A DNA stretch of 64,000 nt from Pseudopedobacter alpinus (GTDB taxonomy: Bacteria; Bacteroidota; Bacteroidia; Sphingobacteriales; Sphingobacteriaceae). Made by a program: the position numbers and the translations under genes. This document shows positions 56,022 through 64,000 of the stretch, one piece after another. The DNA is taken from the NCBI RefSeq assembly GCF_042684645.1, contig NZ_JBHULV010000051.1, forward strand, positions 94,218 to 158,217, in the 5' to 3' direction. The notes under the pieces were generated by a model. That model was not told where the DNA came from. It made no database searches and saw nothing but the letters and a program-made list of their open reading frames with translations. Numbering within the stretch: the stretch's first letter is position 1; each line of letters opens with the position of its first letter.

Positions 56022-57116
56022 CTATTTAAAATTTACAACTTCCCAGTATGCCTTTTTAGGCATTAAATCAGCATCAAATAACAACGGATAATTTTTTCTT
56101 CCCGGTACAGGATAATTATCTAACCAAGTAGAACGATCGGATATATTCCAAAAGGTAACACCTGTAATGTTTTTGCGGTATTCTCTGAAAATTTTAAAAA
56201 CCTTAGTGTATTGTTCTATTTGCTTTTGTTCTAATTCTGGGGTAAGCTCGTCAGATTCCCCAACGTATTTTGCCCTTCTTTCTTTCTCCCATTTGTAAAT
56301 AGACATATCCAGTTCTGTAACCTGAACATCTAAACCCAAAGAAGAATATTGCTCAATAGCTTTGCGAAGTTCGGCTTCTAAAGGTTCGAAAATTGACCAA
56401 TGGGCTTGAATTCCTACACCATCAATCGGCACTTTAGCATCCACTAATTTTTTCAATAAGCGATAAATGCGTTCCCTCTTTTCTGGACGAACAGCGTTAT
56501 AATCGTTGTAAAAAAGCTTTGCATTTGGGTCTGCCTCATGGGCATATTCAAAAGCTTTTACAATAAAATCTTCTCCTGTAATTTGATACCACAACGAGCT
56601 TCTTAAAAATTTTGTACTGTCATCGTCAATGGCTTCGTTTACTACATCCCAAGCATAAATTTTTCCTTTGTACCGATTAACGACCGTAAAGATATGTTCT
56701 TTTAATCGCTTTAAAAGCACTTCTTTAGAAACTTGTGTTCCGTCTGCGTTTTTAAAAAGCCAGTCTGGCGTTTGTTCATGCCAACAAAGCGCATGTCCTC
56801 TAACTCTTAAATTATTTTTAACAGCAAAAGAAACAATTGAGTCTGCATCTCTCCAATTGTAATAATTTTCTCTGGGATGAATTGGACCCATTTTCATGGC
56901 ATTTTCTGGTGTGATGCTATTGTAGTTTTTTCGTATAAAATCTGCATTAGCGCCGGTTAAATCTCGGGCATTTACAGCAACTCCCATCGGGAAAAATGGT
57001 TGGTAATAATCTTTTAAACCTTTCTCTGAATTTTTGGTATCGGATGGTTTATTTGTAACACACGCTAGTAACATTGAACCCGCAAATGCGAAAAGGATGT
57101 AATTAAGTTTCTTCAT
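56022..57116 (-). CDS. GH10 endo-beta-1,4-xylanase, lipoprotein
   Basis: A 364-residue lipoprotein (LLAC, Cys19, followed by a short Ser/Lys-rich linker). Complete GH10 domain: TPENAMKM (69-76), GHALCWHEQ (107-115), acid/base E161 in AWDVVNEA, NDYN (204-207), GIQAHW (235-240), nucleophile E268 in VTELD and FWNISDRSTW. All catalytic residues are present, so it is an active, membrane-anchored endoxylanase. First gene of a two-gene unit with GH115, which would let backbone cutting and glucuronic acid removal happen together. Paralogue of the 26348 gene. A TGAACATTTGTAC box lies about 175 bp upstream. Confidence 0.95.
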   Translation of the reverse strand: MKKLNYILFAFAGSMLLACVTNKPSDTKNSEKGLKDYYQPFFPMGVAVNARDLTGANADFIRKNYNSITPENAMKMGPIHPRENYYNWRDADSIVSFAVKNNLRVRGHALCWHEQTPDWLFKNADGTQVSKEVLLKRLKEHIFTVVNRYKGKIYAWDVVNEAIDDDSTKFLRSSLWYQITGEDFIVKAFEYAHEADPNAKLFYNDYNAVRPEKRERIYRLLKKLVDAKVPIDGVGIQAHWSIFEPLEAELRKAIEQYSSLGLDVQVTELDMSIYKWEKERRAKYVGESDELTPELEQKQIEQYTKVFKIFREYRKNITGVTFWNISDRSTWLDNYPVPGRKNYPLLFDADLMPKKAYWEVVNFK

Positions 57117-57547
57117 TTTTAAAATTTATGCTTTAATTTTTTTCTTACTTGTAACCAAAATAGTTAAAAGCATGGCTGTGAGTTGCTATTGTCAATATTG
57201 GATAAAATGTTAGGTAACTTATAATTGTTGCTGGTAAATTTAAGCCGATGATTTGGTTGGGGATGCTTAATTAGTCTCAAAAAATAGTACAAATGTTCAA
57301 TAATGCAGTAAAAAGATTTTTTTGCGCATTATACTATAAGGCTTTTAAAACAATATAGTGTTTCATACGAGATTACCATGCTTAACCTCAATTGATAATA
57401 AGGTTTAAGCGCAATAAAAGAAAGTTGTAAATTTCAATTCTCAAAAAGGCATATTAGCATCTATTTGAAAGAATTTATTTTTATAAAAACAGTAAACAGC
57501 ATCAATTTTTATATAAAAGTTTGTTTAACAGCAAGATATACTCAAGG
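57117..57547. other. Non-coding interval upstream of the GH10-GH115 unit
   Basis: 431 bp with no open frame of note. It holds the minus-strand box TTGAACATTTGT (57289-57300) and, further from the gene, an AT-rich stretch leading to the GH3 relic. No terminator seen after the GH43 gene at 57788. Confidence 0.45.
57289..57300 (-). promoter_or_regulatory. TTGAACATTTGT box upstream of the GH10-GH115 unit
   Basis: Minus-strand TTGAACATTTGT, 173 bp before the GH10 start. Best match to the boxes at 3656, 26201 and 59105. Confidence 0.32.
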
Positions 57548-57713
57548 TCAGCGATGGAAATTCATCATTTGAAAAACCTTCTCCTGTAAAGTTAAACGGC
57601 CTACTAAATTATCTAATCGTACTTCCAAAGATTTTGTGTAATCATCAAAACGATATTTATGTTCCTGTGCTGTTGATGCTTTTTGAACAAATCGCAAACA
57701 TCAATATTGTCAT
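57548..57713 (-). pseudogene. 5'-terminal relic of a GH3 beta-xylosidase-type gene
   Basis: Reading leftwards from an ATG at 57713, one frame gives a signal-like MTILMFAICSKSIN. After a frameshift, the next frame continues QEHKYRFDDYTKSLEVRLDN, then LVGRLTLQEKVFQMMNFHR, and stops at TGA (57548-57550). The second part is the opening of GH3 glycosidases (a YxFxD segment, then RLxxLVxRLTLEEKxxQM), at the usual place just after the signal peptide. The remaining 700-plus codons are gone. It stands 74 bp after the GH43 lipoprotein gene, so the GH3 gene was probably its operon partner and was lost by deletion. Confidence 0.68.
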
Positions 57714-57787
57714 AAGTACTTTGCAACAGAAAGATTTTTCATCATAATAGAAAAAATTAGTGTTGGGTTTTTAAGCTGTTAATTTAA

Positions 57788-58906
57788 TTATTTCTTTGAT
57801 GTTACGTACGGTGCTATCGGCAAGATTTTACCGTCAGCATCATAATGAAGTTCTGTAACCTTAACGTTTCTTAAATGAGTTGTACCACCAGAAATTTGTG
57901 TATCGTGGTAAAATAAATACGATTTTCCTTTAAATTCTACGATAGAGTGATGCGATGTCCAGCCGATAACAGGTATTAAAATTACACCTTGGTAGGTAAA
58001 TGGGCCGTAAGGATTATCACCAGTTGCATAACAAACTAGATGCGTATCGCCGGTTGAATAAGAAAAATAGTATTTTCCTTTGTATTTATGCATCCAAGAC
58101 GCTTCAAAGAAACGACGGTCATGATCTCCACCTAAGATTGGTTTTCCATTTTCGTCTAAAATCACAACATCTTTTGGCGCTTCAGCAAACTCTTTCATAC
58201 TAGAAGCCATTTTTGCAATTTTAGCTGTCAATGCTGGCTCTTTATCTTGCTTTAAATCTGTTACAGAACCATTAGCGTCAAATTTCCCAGTTGCCCACTT
58301 CTGTAACTGACCACCCCAAATGCCTCCAAAATACATATAGCTTTGGCCGTCTGTATCGGTAAAAACTGCGGGATCAATGCTAAAACTATTTTCAATTGGC
58401 AGGGGTTGCGCTTTAAACGGCCCTTGTGGTTGGTCACTTTCGGCTACTCCTATTCTAAAAACACCTTGCTTATCTTTGGCCGGAAAGTAAAAATAATATT
58501 TGCCATTTTTAAATGCTGCGTCTGGCGCCCACATTTGTTTAGCTGCCCAAGGTACATCTTGCAGCGTTAAAGCTACTGGGTAATCCTTAACTTTTCCACC
58601 CACACTATCTAAAGAATAAACATAGTAATCTTTCATAAGGTACTGATCACCGCTGTCATCATCAGCAATACCAGCATCATAATCATGTGAAGGATAAATA
58701 AAAATCTTTCCGTCAAACACATGAGCAGATGGGTCTGCGCTATATCTCTCTGTAATCAAAGGTTGAGAAATGGCGCCCTCAAATAGATTGTTGCTTGTTT
58801 GTTCCTTTTTATCTGTACTGTCAACAGAACTAGTCGTTTTTCCGTTTTGTGCGCAAGCGGAAGTAGCCAAAACTATGGCTGATAGAATGATATATTCAAT
58901 CTTCAT
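57788..58906 (-). CDS. GH43 beta-xylosidase type, lipoprotein
   Basis: A 372-residue lipoprotein (ATSAC, Cys18, then a Ser/Thr/Lys linker to about 45). GH43 residues: base D58 in YSADPSA, modulator D178 in FSIDPAVF and acid E268 in FFEASWMHK, with a loop (about 225-262) longer than in the other GH43 proteins here and TSHHSIVEFKGKSYLFYHD. It resembles the XynB-like GH43 group that releases xylose from xylo-oligosaccharides; it is membrane anchored. It is the first gene on the right flank of the PUL, with a TTGAACATTTATACC box about 200 bp upstream. Its former downstream partner survives only as a GH3 relic. Confidence 0.88.
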   Translation of the reverse strand: MKIEYIILSAIVLATSACAQNGKTTSSVDSTDKKEQTSNNLFEGAISQPLITERYSADPSAHVFDGKIFIYPSHDYDAGIADDDSGDQYLMKDYYVYSLDSVGGKVKDYPVALTLQDVPWAAKQMWAPDAAFKNGKYYFYFPAKDKQGVFRIGVAESDQPQGPFKAQPLPIENSFSIDPAVFTDTDGQSYMYFGGIWGGQLQKWATGKFDANGSVTDLKQDKEPALTAKIAKMASSMKEFAEAPKDVVILDENGKPILGGDHDRRFFEASWMHKYKGKYYFSYSTGDTHLVCYATGDNPYGPFTYQGVILIPVIGWTSHHSIVEFKGKSYLFYHDTQISGGTTHLRNVKVTELHYDADGKILPIAPYVTSKK

Positions 58907-59104
58907 TTTGTATTTCTTTTTAAGTTCATCTTAATTCATCTCATTATTATTACAGGTGTAATAAACAGCTAAATCTTATTTATTGGCAATAGCGCTTCCA
59001 AGCGTATTTATTAAACAAATACGATAACCAGAGCTAATATGTATTTACTGTAAATGTAGCGCCAATGAAACATTTAGGATGTTAGAATTGTAGGGATTTG
59101 TGGT

Positions 59105-59116
59105 ATAAATGTTCAA
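59105..59116 (-). promoter_or_regulatory. TTGAACATTTAT box upstream of the GH43 lipoprotein gene
   Basis: Minus-strand TTGAACATTTAT, about 200 bp before the 58906 start, followed downstream by CAAATCCCTA, which is also seen as CAAATCCCTC in the Sus operon leader. Confidence 0.3.
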
Positions 59117-59160
59117 AAATGAATAAACTGATGTTTTTTATTTTTTGAAAACTTTGTTTT

Positions 59161-59404
59161 TAAGAGCCTGTTTAAAATTTATTTAATAATTTGTTTATGC
59201 TTACCTACAAAAGTTGATTTGTTTTTTTGGATACAACTTTGTTAAACTTTTTCGTTTTATTTTTTATTTTCCTTAAAAGGGACTCAAGAGTACTAAAGCA
59301 GTTTTCAAAATAGCTTCCGACTATCACTACAAAATTTGCCTCGTTTCGCTCAAAAATAAGCAGCCACAAACATTTTTTACAATACAAATTTAAACAGGCT
59401 CTTA
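59161..59404. mobile_element. MITE-like element with 19-20 bp terminal inverted repeats
   Basis: A 244-bp non-coding unit bounded by TAAGAGCCTGTTTAAAATTT (59161-59180) and the inverted AAATTTAAACAGGCTCTTA (59386-59404), which match apart from one extra A. The outermost TA on each side could be the target duplication, leaving AGAGCC...GGCTCT ends. The inside is AT-rich with only a 60-codon minus-strand frame of no recognisable family. It fits a miniature inverted-repeat element moved by a full-length transposon elsewhere, and it sits at the boundary between the xylan PUL and the unrelated plus-strand genes. Confidence 0.7.
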
Positions 59405-59598
59405 TACGCTCTTAAAAAAAGAGCTTATGCTACAAGCTGCTCTTCAGATATTTCCTACATGGAAACAAAGAAATATTCATCAGCACAGCAAGGAGAAAAT
59501 CTTATTATCTTTAAAATGTTAAAAAAGCATAAATTATCAATTTAATATTCGCTTTTTTAATTAAAACCCTAAATTTAAGATTTCCGAATTAAAAATAC
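59405..59598. promoter_or_regulatory. Leader of the plus-strand gene at 59599
   Basis: Contains two inverted repeats: GCTCTT-AAAAA-AAGAGC (59408-59424), directly next to the MITE end, and TTAAAAAAGC-N22-GCTTTTTTAA (59519-59560), 38 bp before the start codon. No confident -7/-33 pair. The second hairpin could act as an attenuator or as a terminator of transcripts entering from the left. Confidence 0.35.
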
Positions 59599-62313
59599 AT
59601 GAACATCAAAAAAACATTAATTTATTGCATATCATTTTGTCTATTATTTGCTTTAGCAACAAAAGCGCAAACACAAAACATTCCTCTAAGTACCCTAGCA
59701 GAAAAAAAAGCCAAACTTGCAAATGAATTTCCTTACGAAAAAGTACACCTGCAATTTGACAAACCTTATTATGCCGTTGGCGATTCTATTTGGTTCAAAG
59801 CTTACGTAACTACGGCACTAAATGTACCCTCTCCCATCAGTAAAATTTTATATGTTGAATTAATTAGTGATAAAGATTCATTAGTATCAAGCTTAAAATT
59901 AGCAGTTGAAAACAGTGTAACTACCGGTAGTTTTATACTTCCTTATCCAAATTTTAAAGAAGGTAATTACCGTGTAAGAGCGTTTACAAAATGGATGCTG
60001 AACAAAGATGTAGACAATTTTTTCTCGAAAAACATTTATGTTGGGAATGCTTTAAGTAAGGATTTAATGACCCACATTAATTTTGATGGAACAGTAAATG
60101 ATAAGGGGCAAAATGTTAAAACTAGAATAGTTTATACGGACGATAGTGGAAAACCATTAGCCAATAAAAAAGTAAGTTGGGAAGTAAATGCAGATTTTCA
60201 GAAAATTGGCCGTGGAAAGGAAACCACAGATGCTAATGGCGTAATAAATATTGAATTTAGCAGCTCTAATAAAGTAGCTTTAAATAGTGGAGAATTAAAG
60301 ACTTCTTTAGAAATGGGTGATAAAAAGGTACTCAATAAAAATTTTAGTTTAAAAACAGCTACACCAGAAAATGACATTCAGTTTTTTCCAGAGGGCGGTT
60401 TAATGTTAGATGGGATTAATACTAAAGTAGGATTTAAAGCTATAAATTCTAATGGCTTAGGAATAGCTGCTAAGGGAATTATAACAAATAAAAGCGGCAA
60501 AGAAGTAGCAAAGTTTAATTCTGAACATTTAGGAATGGGAAGCTTTAATTTTATACCAGAGTTTGGCGAAACTTATACAGCCAATGTAACATTTGGAAAT
60601 CAGGCTCAAAAAAATGTTGTTTTACCTCCAGTAAAAAACGAAGGACTTGCCTTGCAAACAAGAATAGAAGCCGATAGTTTGTATATTGATATTGCTACCA
60701 CCCCAGATTTTTTAAATAAAAACAGAAACCAACCTTTTTATATTGTTGCGCAAAACGGTGGTTCATTATTTTATGCAGCTCAAAGTATTTTAAGAATAGC
60801 AAAATATACTATTGTAATTCCTACAGATAAATTACCCAACGGTATTTTGCAAGTATCTTTATTAAATACAGATTACGTACCATACAGCGAAAGGTTAACT
60901 TTTATTGAAAGGGCAGATTTAGCTAAAATAGCTATTAAACCAGAATTACCTAGCTATAAGGGTAGAGAAAGAATAAAAATAAATTTAGAAACATTAAATG
61001 GTTTAAATCCAACCAACGGAAACTATTCTGTATCTGTTATAAATGCTGCAAAAGTGCCGTTTGATTTAAATAAAGAAACAACCATTTACAGTAATTTATT
61101 GTTAACATCAGACATTACTGGGTTTGTTGAACAACCCAATTATTATTTTAACAAACTCAATACAAAAAGGTTAACTTTCTTAGATAATTTATTACTTACA
61201 CAAGGCTATAGAACGTTCTCTTATAAAGATATAGCAGCAGATAAATACCCAAAAATATCAGTTTTACCAGAGCAAGGCATAGACATTTCAGGCACAATTA
61301 GAAAAAGTAACGGTATGCCTTTAGAAGGTGGTCGTTTACTTTTTCAAATACCAGACAAACATTACAGCACAACTGCTACAACCGATAAAGAAGGTAGGTT
61401 CAATTTTAGAAATCTGATTTTCAAAGACTCATCTGAGGTGGTGATAAACGCAAGAAATAATGTAAACTCAAAAGATTTAAGAATTATGGTTGACGGCGAA
61501 TCGTACCCTGCAATTACTAGAAACATAAACAGTCCTGCCAACATCATAAATTTAGATAGTTTTTTAAACACCTATTTAAAAAACAGTAAAATTGAACATA
61601 GAGGAGAATTTATGCTACAAGAAGTTGTGGTTAAGGGAACAGCAACGGTTAAAAAACCAAGTCATGCAGACCATAGTGCTTTAAGTGGTTTAAATATGAT
61701 GGCAGATAGACAGGTGCAAGGCGACCAACTGGTAGGTTGTGCAATTTTGACAAATTGCCTAACTTCAGCAGGTTTAACATTTGTAGATCAGCAATTATTT
61801 CTTACAAGAAGTTACAACCAAGGTAACAGAACACCTGTAGAAATATATGCTAACGGTATGCCTGTTGATGTAAACTATCTTTTTAGTATTTCGCCAAGCG
61901 GGATAGAATCTATTGAAGTTTTTAATACTGATGGAATTTCTGGAATTAACCAAAGAACCAATACTTTGGGAGTTGTTGTTATTAATATGAAAGAAATTGT
62001 GAAAGTAAAAATAAGCAAAGACCAACTGAAAGAATTATTTCCTCCAACTAATGTACTTACCTTTAAACCCAAAGGTTACGATGCCGAAAGAAGATTTTAT
62101 GTGCCTAAATATAGTGGTCCAAAAACTTCTTTACAAGTACAAGATTACAGAACCACAATTTATTGGAATCCTGTGGTTTTAACAGATAAAAACGGAAAAG
62201 GAAGTTTTGAGTTTTACAATAGTGATGATAAAGGCCCTTACGATGTGGTTATAGAAGGGGTAGATAATAGTGGGAACATTAGTAGATCAGTTTATCAATA
62301 TCAATTAAAATAA
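59599..62313 (+). CDS. Large secreted protein with MG2-like, carboxypeptidase-regulatory-like and TonB plug-like domains
   Basis: A 904-residue protein with signal peptide 1-23 (ATKAQ). An alpha-2-macroglobulin MG2-like start (FPYEKVHLQFDKPYYAVGDSIWFKAYV, about 44-70) is followed by beta-sandwich domains (about 160-440). A CarboxypepD_reg-like domain lies about 554-620 (DISGTIRKSNGMPLEGGRL) and a plug-like segment about 670-795 (LQEVVVKGTATVKK, then TPVEIYANGMPVDVNYLF, SGIESIEVFNTDG, TLGVVVINMKE). It ends with a strand GPYDVVIEGVDNSGN. There is no outer-membrane barrel, so it is not a transporter. Proteins of this plan are common in Bacteroidota and lack a known function; surface or periplasmic location inferred. 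The next gene starts 8 bp later, so the two are probably co-transcribed. Confidence 0.75.
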   Translation: MNIKKTLIYCISFCLLFALATKAQTQNIPLSTLAEKKAKLANEFPYEKVHLQFDKPYYAVGDSIWFKAYVTTALNVPSPISKILYVELISDKDSLVSSLKLAVENSVTTGSFILPYPNFKEGNYRVRAFTKWMLNKDVDNFFSKNIYVGNALSKDLMTHINFDGTVNDKGQNVKTRIVYTDDSGKPLANKKVSWEVNADFQKIGRGKETTDANGVINIEFSSSNKVALNSGELKTSLEMGDKKVLNKNFSLKTATPENDIQFFPEGGLMLDGINTKVGFKAINSNGLGIAAKGIITNKSGKEVAKFNSEHLGMGSFNFIPEFGETYTANVTFGNQAQKNVVLPPVKNEGLALQTRIEADSLYIDIATTPDFLNKNRNQPFYIVAQNGGSLFYAAQSILRIAKYTIVIPTDKLPNGILQVSLLNTDYVPYSERLTFIERADLAKIAIKPELPSYKGRERIKINLETLNGLNPTNGNYSVSVINAAKVPFDLNKETTIYSNLLLTSDITGFVEQPNYYFNKLNTKRLTFLDNLLLTQGYRTFSYKDIAADKYPKISVLPEQGIDISGTIRKSNGMPLEGGRLLFQIPDKHYSTTATTDKEGRFNFRNLIFKDSSEVVINARNNVNSKDLRIMVDGESYPAITRNINSPANIINLDSFLNTYLKNSKIEHRGEFMLQEVVVKGTATVKKPSHADHSALSGLNMMADRQVQGDQLVGCAILTNCLTSAGLTFVDQQLFLTRSYNQGNRTPVEIYANGMPVDVNYLFSISPSGIESIEVFNTDGISGINQRTNTLGVVVINMKEIVKVKISKDQLKELFPPTNVLTFKPKGYDAERRFYVPKYSGPKTSLQVQDYRTTIYWNPVVLTDKNGKGSFEFYNSDDKGPYDVVIEGVDNSGNISRSVYQYQLK

Positions 62314-62321
62314 AATAAAGA

Positions 62322-63305
62322 ATGCAATACAGAATATTAGGAAAAACTGGTTTCAAAATTTCTGAGATTAGTTTAGGAACATGGCAAGTTGGTGGTAAAT
62401 GGGGTGATGATTTTAGCCATAAAAATGCCGACGAAATACTTAACAAAGCAATAGACGAAGGAATTAATTTTATTGATACTGCTGATGTTTATAGTGATGG
62501 AGAGAGTGAAAAAGCAGTTGGCAGAATTGTTAAATCTCGTTCTGAAAAAATTTATGTAGCTACAAAATGTGGCAGAAAACTAAACCCTCATGTTAGCGAA
62601 AGTTATACTGTTAAGGCATTAAGAAATTTTGTTGAAGACAGTTTAAAAAATATGGGTTTAGAAACTTTAGACCTTGTGCAATTACATTGCCCGCCAACCG
62701 ATGTTTTTTACAGACCAGAAATTTTTGAACTTTTTGATAGGTTAAAAGATGAAGGTAAAATTCAGCATTTAGGGGCAAGTATTGAAAAAGTTGAGGAAGG
62801 ACTAAAAGCCATGCAATATTCAAATGTTTGTAGTTTGCAATTAATATATAATGCTTTTAGACAACGCCCAAATGAATTACTTTTTGAACAAGCTAAGAAA
62901 AATAACATAGGTATAATTGCCCGTGTGCCGTTAGCTAGTGGTTTATTAACTGGTAAATTTTCAAGCTCAAGTTCTTTTGGTAAAAATGATCATCGTAATT
63001 TTAATAGAAATGGTGAAGCTTTTGACAAAGGCGAAACTTTTTCGGGAGTTGATTACGAGAAAGGATTAGCAGCTGTAGAAGAATTAAAGAAACTTTTTCC
63101 TGATACTTCACTTCCACTTATTGCCTTAAAATGGATTTTAAAGTCAGATGAAATTTCATGCGTAATTCCTGGAGCTTCAAACATAAATCAGTTAAGTCAA
63201 AACATGGAAGCATCATCGGCTACTGAATTAACTGCAAATGAAATTGCTTCAATAAATAAAATTTACGACAATTACATTAAACCCAACGTACACCAAGTTT
63301 GGTAA
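62322..63305 (+). CDS. Aldo/keto reductase family oxidoreductase
   Basis: A 327-residue cytoplasmic enzyme of the aldo/keto reductase superfamily: opening MQYRILGKTGFKISEISLGTW, catalytic tetrad D52, Y57 (DTADVYSDG), K82 (VATKCG) and H122 (VQLHCP), and the NADP-binding end (CVIPGASNINQLSQNMEAS). Such enzymes reduce aldehydes or ketones with NADPH; the branch is that of YghZ/Tas-like reductases. Starts 8 bp after the preceding gene. Substrate unknown; no evident link to the xylan locus. Confidence 0.9.
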   Translation: MQYRILGKTGFKISEISLGTWQVGGKWGDDFSHKNADEILNKAIDEGINFIDTADVYSDGESEKAVGRIVKSRSEKIYVATKCGRKLNPHVSESYTVKALRNFVEDSLKNMGLETLDLVQLHCPPTDVFYRPEIFELFDRLKDEGKIQHLGASIEKVEEGLKAMQYSNVCSLQLIYNAFRQRPNELLFEQAKKNNIGIIARVPLASGLLTGKFSSSSSFGKNDHRNFNRNGEAFDKGETFSGVDYEKGLAAVEELKKLFPDTSLPLIALKWILKSDEISCVIPGASNINQLSQNMEASSATELTANEIASINKIYDNYIKPNVHQVW

Positions 63306-63368
63306 ATAAATGTTAGCTAAAAGAAATTTTTAAATTAATTTGCCAAAAATTAAAAGCTTAAAATTAAA

Positions 63369-63752
63369 ATGAATAACAGACAAAATTTCACATCAGGTTC
63401 TCCCTGGGAAGATATTATTGGTTATTGCCGAGCAGTAAAAGTTGGTAATACGATTGAAATTGCAGGAACAACGGCTTCAAAAGATGAAGATGGCAATAGC
63501 TTAACTACAATGTACGATCAAACCAAAGCTATTTTAGATAAACTGAATTTAGTTCTACAAGACGCTGGTGCGTCATTAGAAAATGTGGTAAGAACCCGTA
63601 TGTTTTTAACTGATATAAGCCAATGGGAAGAAGCGGCAAAAGCACATGGCTTATTCTTTAAAGATATTAAACCAGTTACTACAATGGTTGAAGTATCTAA
63701 ACTCATTGACCCTGATATTTTAATTGAAATTGAAATAACGGCAATGCTGTAA
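63369..63752 (+). CDS. RidA (YjgF/UK114) family protein
   Basis: A 127-residue protein matching the RidA/YjgF family: SGSPWEDIIGYCRAVKVGNTIEIAGT at the start, VVRTRMFLTDISQWEEAAKAHGLFF and the closing MVEVSKLIDPDILIEIEITAML. Classical RidA hydrolyses reactive enamine/imine intermediates using the conserved Arg in RTRMF; the family also includes members with other deaminase roles. 63 bp after the aldo/keto reductase and followed by a strong terminator, so it closes this small plus-strand unit. Confidence 0.88.
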   Translation: MNNRQNFTSGSPWEDIIGYCRAVKVGNTIEIAGTTASKDEDGNSLTTMYDQTKAILDKLNLVLQDAGASLENVVRTRMFLTDISQWEEAAKAHGLFFKDIKPVTTMVEVSKLIDPDILIEIEITAML

Positions 63753-63760
63753 AAAAAAAA

Positions 63761-63792
63761 ATAGCTAACCGAAATATTTTTCGGTTAGCTAT
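63761..63792 (+). terminator. Strong intrinsic terminator after the RidA gene
   Basis: ATAGCTAACCGAAA pairs with TTTCGGTTAGCTAT around a very short loop, preceded by a run of A and followed by CTTTTAAG. It is 8 bp past the stop codon. The A-run upstream may let it work in both directions. Confidence 0.85.
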
Positions 63793-63945
63793 CTTTTAAG
63801 ATTTCAATTAAAATCGTATTTTTTTTAAAATAATTTACTCTAATAGAAACACCAAATAACTAAAGCCCGAAACAGTAGGTATTGTGGTATAATATTTTAT
63901 ACCAATTAAGTTTTATAAAGCCGTATATATTTTGTATTTTAGGGC

Positions 63946-64000
63946 ATGGGAAAGAAAGCACAATTAGAGATCACGGAACCATCTACGGAGCTAAAGAAGT
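63946..64000 (+). CDS. Start of a gene cut by the window edge, possible transposase (IS630-like)
   Basis: Only the first 18 codons are visible: ATG at 63946, then GKKAQLEITEPSTELKK. This short, basic opening resembles the start of IS630-type helix-turn-helix transposases (often a KKxxIxITESxEEL pattern). A palindrome GGTATAA-TATT-TTATACC (63886-63903) lies upstream and might belong to an element end or promoter. Too little sequence for a firm call. Confidence 0.4.
   Translation, partial: MGKKAQLEITEPSTELKK

Noticed and set aside
59205..59387. Minus-strand frame of 60 codons inside the MITE-like element
   Set aside because: No recognisable family, no upstream signals, and fully enclosed by the inverted repeats; treated as non-coding.
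1..64000. tRNA, rRNA, riboswitch or CRISPR loci
   Set aside because: I looked in the intergenic gaps and saw no cloverleaf, rRNA core or spacer-repeat pattern.

Overview
AT-rich Bacteroidota DNA, most like a soil or freshwater Sphingobacteriaceae such as Pedobacter (inference from gene families: tandem SusC/SusD pairs, a one-protein hybrid two-component regulator, many lipoproteins with short Bacteroidota-type leaders, no T9SS C-terminal signals seen). From about 1 to 58.9 kb the window is one very large polysaccharide utilisation locus (PUL) for a heavily decorated xylan. The last 5 kb (59.6-64 kb) is an unrelated plus-strand block.

Layout. 1-5.5 kb: a GH43 enzyme cut by the window edge, a GH10 xylanase with a proline-rich insert inside its catalytic domain, and a GH30 glucuronoxylanase-type lipoprotein. 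5.8-18.3 kb: the uptake operon, read leftwards: SusC1-SusD1-SusC2-SusD2, a DUF1735-type surface glycan-binding lipoprotein, and a GH10-derived lipoprotein in which both catalytic glutamates and several other active-site residues are replaced. A terminator follows it. 19.2-23.3 kb: the hybrid two-component sensor/regulator. 23.6-24.2 kb: a small secreted protein made of ten 19-residue repeats. 24.4-27.4 kb: a GH43 gene and a GH10 gene transcribed divergently. 27.6-50.7 kb: a fifteen-gene enzyme operon (read leftwards: CE1, CE6, GH95, CE1, CE1, GH127, GH97, two GH43-CBM6, two GH31, three GH43). 50.9-58.9 kb: a CE20-type esterase, GH115 alpha-glucuronidase, GH10 xylanase and GH43 lipoprotein.

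How it fits together. GH10 and GH30 enzymes cut the backbone. CE1, CE6 and CE20-like esterases remove acetyl and probably feruloyl groups. GH115 removes (methyl)glucuronic acid. GH43 and GH127 enzymes remove arabinose and xylose. GH95, GH97 and GH31 would remove L-galactose/L-fucose, alpha-galactose/glucose and alpha-xylose caps. This set resembles Bacteroides loci for complex cereal-bran glucuronoarabinoxylan. The SusC/D pairs import oligosaccharides and the hybrid regulator probably senses them in the periplasm.

Not obvious from ordinary gene calling: two gene relics (the 3' end of a GH97 gene at 36.6-36.8 kb and the 5' end of a GH3 gene at 57.5-57.7 kb), a MITE-like element at 59.16-59.40 kb, a recurring TGAACATT box upstream of several PUL transcription units, and the catalytically dead GH10 in the glycan-binding position of the Sus operon, which I consider the most interesting item.
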